From the NCBI GenBank assembly GCA_035079385.1, contig JAVHKY010000054.1, forward strand, positions 11,881,501 through 11,945,500: 64,000 nt of DNA. The letters are read 5' to 3'. The position numbers and the translations under genes were made by a program. The stretch comes from Aspidiotus rigidus (lineage: Eukaryota > Arthropoda > Insecta > Hemiptera > Diaspididae). The notes below the pieces were generated by a model. That model had not been told where the DNA came from and did not search any database. It saw nothing but the letters and a program-made list of their open reading frames with translations. Below are positions 57,133-64,000 of the stretch, piece after piece; the stretch's first letter is position 1; every line of letters begins with the position of its first letter.

Positions 57133-58201
57133 TTTTTTTTTTTTGGGTTTCCTATTCGGAACTTACTCCTTAGGGCTATTGTATTTCCGCGTAATATCAC
57201 ATTGCTTAGAGGCTAGCTGTTGCAACAGGTTTTCACCAGTGTCTATCATCCTGAGAACTTGTTATTGTTAGTTTAATGGCTGTGTTCAGTTGTGGGTTTC
57301 TTGATTCAGGTTCTGGTTGGGGGTGGTCTGGGTGACAGCATTTGTCTCTTCTGCAGGTATAGCTTTTGAACCGTTTTTTCGAAATACGATACGTGGTAGT
57401 CTCTTATTTTGTCCCAATCGAATGGGCGCTCGTTTATGAAGCGTAAACATTCCACTAGGCAGTGTTTCGCGCTTTCCACAGCAAAGCCGCAGGGGTATTC
57501 ATCTTCCTCGGCACGTCTCCTGCTGAGAAGATAGGTCTTGAAAACGCCATGCCCCGCCATCGCTTGTGTGGACCAGAAGTTGGGATGGAAGTTTTGGAGT
57601 TGAGACCTGGATTCGATAGTTGGGAATAGTTGGTGTGTCCATTTGCTGAGTTGAAGGGCTTTATGCTCCTTCCACTCCCCATTTCTTATTAGTATTTTTC
57701 TTCCACTCCCTTCTGGCTTCTGGTAGCGTGACGGGGGTGTTGGTCATTCTGAGTATTAGGCCATCTTCAGTAAGTTCTACTGGAGATAAGTGGCTCCAAT
57801 GTTGTACCAGACGGTGGGTGCGTGTCATCCATGTCGCGAATCGCCCGATGATTTTTAGAGCGAGTGATGGTTCGGCAGCAAGGAGGCCTGCTGTGGATCC
57901 GGATAGATCTTGATAGCCCCGGCATATGACGATGCTGCATATCCTCTGGAGCTTGTCTATCGAGGCTCTGTACGTTTTCAAGTCTAGTCGGCGATAGTAC
58001 ACGCTGCTGCAGTGCATGTACAGGGAATATAGGTAGCTATTCATCATAATTTTCCGCGCTTTGAACTCATATCCATATGTGTTCTTGCATAGGCCCTGCA
58101 GCAGCAGTAGTCGTTTCTTGCACTTGTTGGTGATATACTGAATGGGTTCCTTGAATTGGAGTTTTTTGTCTATCTGGACCCCCAGGTACTTGATGGTGTC
58201 T
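57133..58201 (-). mobile_element. 5'-truncated R1-like LINE insertion
   Basis: Flanked by TTCAGCTAA on both sides (57120-57128 and 58202-58210). A T12 run at 57133-57144 is the poly-A tail of a minus-strand copy. The left end of the coding part starts abruptly at 58201, as in 5'-truncated LINE copies. Confidence 0.85.
57306..58201 (-). pseudogene. R1-like LINE ORF2 C-terminal part
   Basis: From 58201 the minus strand reads DTIKYLGVQIDKKLQFKEPI, the RT thumb start typical of R1 and related LINEs. Then come KIMMNSYLYSLYMHCSSVYY and LLAAEPSLALKIIGRFATWM, and, after frameshifts near 57660 and 57460, the C-terminal knuckle PCGFAVESAKHCLVECLRFI. The RT catalytic part and endonuclease are missing through 5' truncation. 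There is no RNase H. It ends with LYLQKRQML and a stop at about 57306. Confidence 0.85.
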
Positions 58202-58211
58202 TTCAGCTAAA

Positions 58212-58330
58212 AGGCTTAGACCTGGTGTTAGTGTGCCTAGGCCTATTACAAATTAATAAGCCCAGTATAGATGAAGCCTAAACCGTGTATGAGTCTAGTA
58301 TAAGTTTAATAAACAAGTAGTACTGAATGA
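58212..58330. repeat. Degenerate CTAGTATAA-type tandem sequence, right part
   Basis: Same sequence type as 56560-57119; it resumes immediately after the LINE target duplication. Confidence 0.55.
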
Positions 58331-58492
58331 AACACAGGAAGGGAGGGGTGGGCCAACTAGGAAATTTTCGAATTAGGGATAGGGTTCAGCAAAGAAATGA
58401 AACATGTCAAAAGTGTAGCGTCGCTCTAGGTTTGTTTGTCAGTCTGGCACTGAAAAACTAGTAACTGATGAATAATCGGTCTTTGTTCCATT

Positions 58493-58623
58493 TTATGAAA
58501 AATTTGCTTCGTTCGATGTTACGTCTTGGATACCGTCGTCGTATTCCACAACCAATTCTTCTCTCATTACAACGCGGTTTACGTAATTTCGAATGTTGTA
58601 ATCCAGCATCGGCTCGTCTTCAC
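58493..58623 (-). CDS. Candidate terminal exon, unknown protein
   Basis: On the minus strand, AACATTAG precedes GTGAAGACG. From the third exon base (58621) the frame reads EDEPMLDYNIRNYVNRVVMR and then EELVVEYDDGIQDVTSNEAN, FS and a TAA at 58493-58495. Forty-two residues, acidic, free of repeats and strikingly protein-like for intergenic DNA. The first two exon bases would complete a split codon. The protein is not recognised and no upstream exon was firmly found; a minus frame at 58890-58990 (MVDDGYRIQRPPRSNQATAS) is another possibility. Confidence 0.4.
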
Positions 58624-58629
58624 CTAATG

Positions 58630-60424
58630 TTCAAATAGATATTATAATATACAACATTCAATTACTACGGATATTTATGTTTACAAAAAACTCATCGCAT
58701 TTCCGATTGTACGAGAACATCGTATTGTGGGCATATATCTGCTCCCGACGCGTAGGTACGATTAAGTATTCGCCCATTTTTACGACCGCTGCAGCTTTTT
58801 TTTTTTTTTTTTCATTCAATTTAATAAATGGCTACGAAAATCGGATGAATGGCTGCAGCTCATTAAATACGCTTTATTGTAGGCGACAAATTTGGACATT
58901 TACGTCGTCTGCGGGGCAGCTGGCCGTTGCTTGATTAGAACGGGGTGGGCGTTGAATTCGATAACCATCGTCAACCATCCTTTGTCTCAAAGAGATTTTT
59001 ATTAAATAATGAATAAATCTACTAAAATCGAACCGGTTCGTCGTCCGCTTGTAATTCTTAATTAGTATGTACGCGGTCATTCGAAAATATGGTCACTCAA
59101 CCACCGATTCTTCGTGGGCGTGAATTGGCCAATTAGTCATAAACGTTCTGCTCACCATTATATACAATCTTGTTCGTGAGTGCTCCTTGGAGCCATGTTT
59201 CAAAAGACCTGTCTTCACGCACGCGTATGAACGATTTTTAACAAGATTGTATTCGAGTTACAAATTTGTGAACTAACAAAAGAGTGTGCGTCGTTTTCTA
59301 GAAGTTGTTTATTCATCGCCCCCGCACTTGTCTCACCCTGTGTACAGAGTGACATAAAGCGCATTCCATTCGACAAGACGATTCTGTTTCTATGACGAGG
59401 AACGGTCACGAAATTGAGCGGCTCGTGCAGTGTGGGTGATTCAGTTTTAACCTTTGAGTCCCTCCTTCGTGGCGCGCGAATTTCTTAATCGCTTGATTGC
59501 TTCCCCTAGATTGGTCCGTTGTTTCTGCGATCTTTCTCGATCGGGTAATTTAACCTTTCCTGTTTCTTCTATGTCGAGCACATGTTCAACAACTCACTGC
59601 TACACGATAAAAAGAATGATATCCGATGCTAAAAAAGCGTAGGCATTTTTTTTTCTGTTTCTTTTATAACCGCGTGAAATTAAATATCGAAAAATTAGAA
59701 GTTAATTTCCAGTCAGAATCCACACATTTATTGATATTAGCCGCTAGACAGAAGGCTATTACTCTGTCTGAAGGAGAATGAGAAGAAGACGAAGAGAGAA
59801 AAGGAGTCAGCCAAAAAAGGAGAACTGTTCAACGTCTTATCCATTATCATGAACGCCTACTGACACCTGGCGTATTTATGGTCACTGTGTGGACACGTTA
59901 CTCTCTCTCTCTCTGCTTGTTCCTACGGATGGCGAATACCGCTACACGTTCGACGTATCCACGAATACGAGCTAACAGATGGTGCTCCGCGCGTAAGAAG
60001 AGTACCAAAATTTTTGAACATCAACCCTAGATGACGACGGATATTTTTCTTATTGTAGGACAACAATATGGTGCATGGGGAACAGGTTCCTGCCTTATAT
60101 TATCATCGCGCTAACGAGTAAAATCATTTTTTATGTGCGTGCGTGCGTACGTTTGTTGGTTTTCGAGTCGATTTCTGGTGTTTACTTTTGGTACTCGACG
60201 CACCAGCCTGCTTCGACAAGTGCTCGTTTTTTGACAGCGCGTCAAAGAGAATTCAAATACGTGATAATTAGGGAGGTCGGATAATTGATAGCTCTTCAGA
60301 ACCGAGCTCACTGAATGAGAACTTTGACGGAATTGATGATATGACTCATATCAAGACGGATGAATAGAGAAATGCTTTTTATCCTTGTGGAGGGGTCTCT
60401 AGTAGATTTTCTCATCTGTTTAAA
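58630..60424. other. Non-coding, nothing firm
   Basis: T-run at 58798-58812 and CT repeats near 59901. No recognisable domain. Confidence 0.4.
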
Positions 60425-61036
60425 TCAGTGCAGCAGCTCATGAATACAAAATGTTATTGCGATTGGGTGTGCAAGTATATTTTTTGGATTAAAATTTGGT
60501 CCGACCTCAGTTCTCCAAAAGAAAGATTTGCAAACATCACATTTATGAAATCTCAACTTATTCGCTTGAGAAAATTGCTCAGGACGAATGAAATCGCAAT
60601 AATAGTCCTCGCGGTTGAGTGTATCAGCCGCTCGACTATATAAAACTAGCGGTTGGCAGCGCGCCTCCGGCGCGCCTGACCGCCAGCTGTGTGTTGAGTA
60701 GATATCAGTGTTTTGTAAATATTTCGATTTTAACGGTAAGAGCTGAGTTGACAGGTAAGGGCTGTATTGCAGCAAAAAACGGACTAATTCATGAACCGGC
60801 GCAATGATTAAGGAAATAGATGGACAGTAGGTAAAAAGCCTGCCATATCCCCGAAGCATTACATCAGTCTGTGTAGAGGCATGAGACGAACTCAGTCGTT
60901 TCCTATATGAGAAACCGGATGTAATTTTCTTAATTCTTTCTCGAACCCAGTACCTTTTCTTAGGTAGTTTCAAACTCTGACGACGATATTTACCTAATGT
61001 ATAGTTACTCGTCACAAAAGAAGAGCAAATTTTCAA
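60425..61036 (-). other. 203-codon ORF crossing the Helitron B 3' end
   Basis: The longest uninterrupted frame outside known elements. Its first two thirds lie in Helitron B; the last third, outside, includes RPEQFSQANKLRFHKCDVCK and SFFWRTEVGPNF. The CDVC.SFF stretch is faintly like the start of a C2H2 zinc finger, but the His pair is not correctly spaced. It may be chance. Confidence 0.25.
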
Positions 61037-61609
61037 GAAATTATTTTACATAAACGTCTCCTTTCAAAATCGAAAATTGGATACGTAAAACTCGAATAGT
61101 CTCTGTAGATTCATCCAGAGCAACCGGTTTAAATGCTCTCTCTCTGTAAACACAATGATCTTAAATACGCATCAGTCAAAATACCAATAGTTCCAAAATT
61201 TCCTCCTAAAAATCTGGAATTGGGCTCATTCGAAAGGAAATTAAAGGGGCAACAATTTTTGTTCTCTTCAATTTTTCATAAAAATGAGTAAAACTCGAGT
61301 TATCACCATAACTTAATTTTTATAACTGCGCCGCTCAACGCTTTTGGACGGTAACGTTGGAACAACGCGTTCGATGGCAAGCTACACCACCACGTTTTTT
61401 TATATTGAAAAAAGTCATTGTTTTCGCCCTTTTTTGAAATTACTCAGCATCTCCCCGTCAAATTTGTATTTTTATGAGTCTATGTGCTGCTCTGAGATGA
61501 GGACAATATATCCTGAAAGTTTGAAAGCGATCGGCCCAGTAGTTCTCGAGTTATAAACGGACAGGAGGACGGACAGACAGACAAACTTTCTGCTTTATAT
61601 ATTAAGAGA
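60646..61609 (-). mobile_element. Non-autonomous Helitron B
   Basis: Read on the minus strand: A, then TCTCTTAATATATAAAGC with GTCTGTCTGTCCGTCC soon after, ending in GCGCGCC-GGA-GGCGCGC (a perfect 7-bp hairpin), TGCCAACCG and CTAG before T. The TC start, CTRR end, subterminal hairpin and A/T insertion site are all as expected for Helitrons. It is homologous to Helitron A. No Rep/helicase is encoded. Confidence 0.88.
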
Positions 61610-62413
61610 TACAGCGCGCAACGCGATGTACTTATTCTTGAACGAAATTAAATTGTAGGATTACTTTACAGAATACAAATAAGACTGGAAAGCCAAAAAA
61701 TATGAAGTCTTTGGAGCGTAGATTAATTCTTATAATTAGCCTGGGCCCGAGTTTTGTACTCCAGTATACAGGAACTGCAGGCAATCAACTTTTTTTTTTC
61801 AACTATTTCTTTGCCTTGAGCATCTCAGAACCTAAAACTAATCGTCACTAGGCTAACCGATTCCATAGCATGGTGCCCATTGACGTCATTAGCCAAACTG
61901 GATCTCTGGTTTGTTTCACGTGAGAGTGCCACAGCGCATAAACAAACCAAATCAGAGCTAGTAACAAAGTTAAATACCAGTAACGCGATACTTTCTCGTG
62001 AGACAGACCTTATATCAAGGAAATGCAAATGCGTTGATGCCACATTTAGCAATTTTGCAGTTTTTTTTTTTTGCGACACTCTAATTTGAAACAGACTTTA
62101 GTGATCAAAGTTTTTTGTTTTCTACTGAGAAACTGCTAATTTTAGCTGACCTCTATGAGAATGCTGCACCGTTCTGATGAATTTTTATGTTGGTCGGGTC
62201 GCATCGGCACTCGCAGTCGAAGTTACGAATCTTCGTAAATAGGCTACCGAGCTGCTTTTTACGGCGCCGGTGCTTATTGATTTTGTTGCTTAGTAGCCGG
62301 ATAATCAAATTGTATGATTTTGATGTTTATTATAATAAGACCATCTCTGAATTATCATAACGGCGTTGGAACAAGTTCGCTTGATGAACCTCTGAATCAT
62401 ACATATATGAAAA
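61610..62413. other. Spacer between the two Helitrons, nothing recognised
   Basis: About 800 bases without a convincing gene. T-runs lie near 61791 and 62060. Confidence 0.45.
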
Positions 62414-63354
62414 TCTAATATATAAAGTAGAATGTTTGTCTGTCTGTATATCTGTATGTTCGTCCATAACTTTCGAACGCCTTCACCTATCGACCTGGAA
62501 TTTTTTTTGAAAAATTTCGTTTTTTCTGGGTCAGGTTCTTAAATACATTTCGATGTTTTGACTCCCTGAAGGTGGAGTAGGGGGCGACAAAATTAGGAAA
62601 AACGGGCATTATCGAGTACTGAAACTGCTTTGCGCTGTACATTAGACCTACGCGCGTTGAGTGGCGCAGTTTCGAAAATTGAATTATTGTGATAACTCGA
62701 GTATAACTCATTTTTATGAAAAATTGAAGAGAACAAAAATTGTAGCCCTTGTAATTTCCTTTCGAATGAGCCCGATTCCAGATTTTTAGGAGGAAATTTT
62801 GTGACTACAGTATTCGCTGTTCTTCCATACTAAGTAAGTTATTTTATTCACAGTTTTAAAAACACCTACATAAAGGATTTTACATCCGGTATCTCATACA
62901 AGAACCAATGTCTAGACATGGTGCGCACTGCGTATGGGCTAGCGGAAATGACCCTTTTTTTTACCTGTTGTCCGTGTGTTTTCTTAGGGACTGGCCAAAT
63001 GTCAATGGATTTGTCTGTATTCTGCTGCGATACAGGCTTCACGCGTTAAGTCAGCTCTCAAGTGAATTAGTGTGTAAAAAATTTAATTTGGTGATTTTAT
63101 TTTTGTGCGACTCGGAACTTTGATATTTTATAAGTACAGTCGCAGTTTTTGGTGTCTATTTTCTTATTTTTGAACTGAATAGTTGTGAATTTTGCAAAAC
63201 TCTTTCCACTGTTTCTTTTTTAAAAATTCATCTGAATTCCAAGATACCTACAAAACACACATACCTACAAGATACAGATACCTATAAAACACAGATATCT
63301 ACTCAACACACAGCTAGCGGTAAGGCGCGCCGGAGGCGTTTCGCCAACCGCTAG
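62414..63354 (+). mobile_element. Non-autonomous Helitron A
   Basis: Starts after A62413 with TCTAATATATAAAGTAG and GTTTGTCTGTCTG, and ends GGCG-TTT-CGCC, AACCG, CTAG at 63351-63354 before T. It shares long stretches with Helitron B, for example GAGCCCGATTCCAGATTTTT near 62768 and its homologue near 61215. 941 bp, no coding capacity. Confidence 0.88.
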
Positions 63355-64000
63355 TAATATATAAAAGAATTATGGAAAAAAAACTATTCTCTTAACTGCC
63401 TAGATCGAGGTGATGGTTTCTAGCCTAGGTAGGCTGGGGCTCTTGTTTTCTATTTTTAAATTCCCTCCAGCATTGCCTCAGATACACGCCTCTTTGGATC
63501 ATGTGCCCGCCCCTTACCACAGGGGATACAAAAGTATGGGGGGGGGTACAAGTACAATGATTACTATTGTTGTAAAAGTTCGCATACCAAGGTTTATCGA
63601 AGAGAGTATGGGAGAGGGGTTTTTATGCATAAGGCTAATTATGTGGGCTATTGCAAAGTGAAATGGTTATTAATCTATTACAAGGAAAAGAAAAAAAAAA
63701 AAAAGTCTCTTGTTATTAATTTTGCCGCGGTTTTCTCTTGTTTTTTCTTTCCACCAGATCGAATATCAAAGGTCGTTAGAAAATAAGTCTCTTTAAGGAA
63801 GAAGTATAAAGTTTTTTCAGAGTTCATGAGAATAAAATGATTAGAAAGAGACTGAGGAAAGAAATTTTTTGTTACTGACATCCTTGAGGGTCATTTGAGG
63901 AGAGAGCATTGATTCAGAAAATAAATGTGAGAGTTCATGATTCATGAAGGAATATCATTGGGAGATCAGGGATCTAGTTTTATGGAGTTCAGGTTTGGGA
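63355..64000. other. Non-coding window end
   Basis: G-run near 63539 and A-run near 63690. Nothing recognised. Confidence 0.4.

Overview
The window looks like eukaryotic, probably arthropod (insect-like), nuclear DNA. It is AT-rich and gene-poor, has exons with GT/AG borders, and is crowded with Penelope-like retroelements, I/Jockey/R1-type LINE debris, hAT, TA- and TTAA-target MITEs, Helitrons and satellites. I cannot name the species. There is no bacterial-style gene layout, no CRISPR array and no rRNA gene.

The best host-gene signal is a single exon (13569-13755, +) that reads like the N-terminal cysteine box of a USP53/USP54/echinus-type ubiquitin hydrolase. No following exon was found, so much of the remaining window could be its intron. 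Weaker exon candidates lie on the minus strand at 45.3-45.6 kb, 47.0-48.1 kb and 58.5-58.6 kb, and on the plus strand at 26.1-26.3 kb.

Layout: 0.5-3.2 kb holds a TA-flanked foldback element. 3.2-5.4 kb is Penelope-like element PLE-1 with inverted ends. 5.4-6.2 kb has a zinc-ribbon transposase fragment and a PLE scrap. 8.0-12.6 kb is a second, divergent PLE (PLE-2) carrying three nested insertions: a 0.2 kb repeat, a 138 bp TA MITE inside the RT, and a 1.28 kb Helitron with its own ORF. 13.6 kb is the USP-like exon. 15.9-17.1 kb holds a TTAA-flanked MITE and a hAT MITE. 17.2-18.3 kb holds decayed coding sequence and Jockey-type RT debris. 19.2-21.3 kb is PLE-3 on the minus strand. 23.5-24.5 kb is a solo PLE-2 terminal repeat with a hAT MITE in it. 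24.6-25.9 kb is a minisatellite. 28.4-31.5 kb has simple-sequence composite repeats and a LINE with RT and RNase H. 32-33.5 kb is a TGACGTCA-rich repeat zone with a tRNA-like head. 36.4-37.0 kb is a decayed Gypsy element. 37.2-46.5 kb holds repeat copies and a second, inverted foldback element split by a 2 kb insertion. 50.8-51.1 kb is an R1-type scrap. 51.6-55.1 kb is a satellite of about 140 bp with a 1253 bp higher-order repeat, followed by a second tandem array to 56.4 kb. 57.1-58.2 kb is a 5'-truncated R1-like LINE with a target duplication. 60.6-63.4 kb holds two Helitrons in head-to-head orientation.

The mobile elements are mostly dead: frameshifts, stops and nested insertions break nearly every retroelement ORF. 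The most instructive points are the nested stack in PLE-2, hammerhead-like motifs conserved in PLE terminal repeats, clean Helitron and hAT boundaries, the Helitron-derived ORF with a coiled-coil tail, the satellite higher-order structure and the single USP-like exon.
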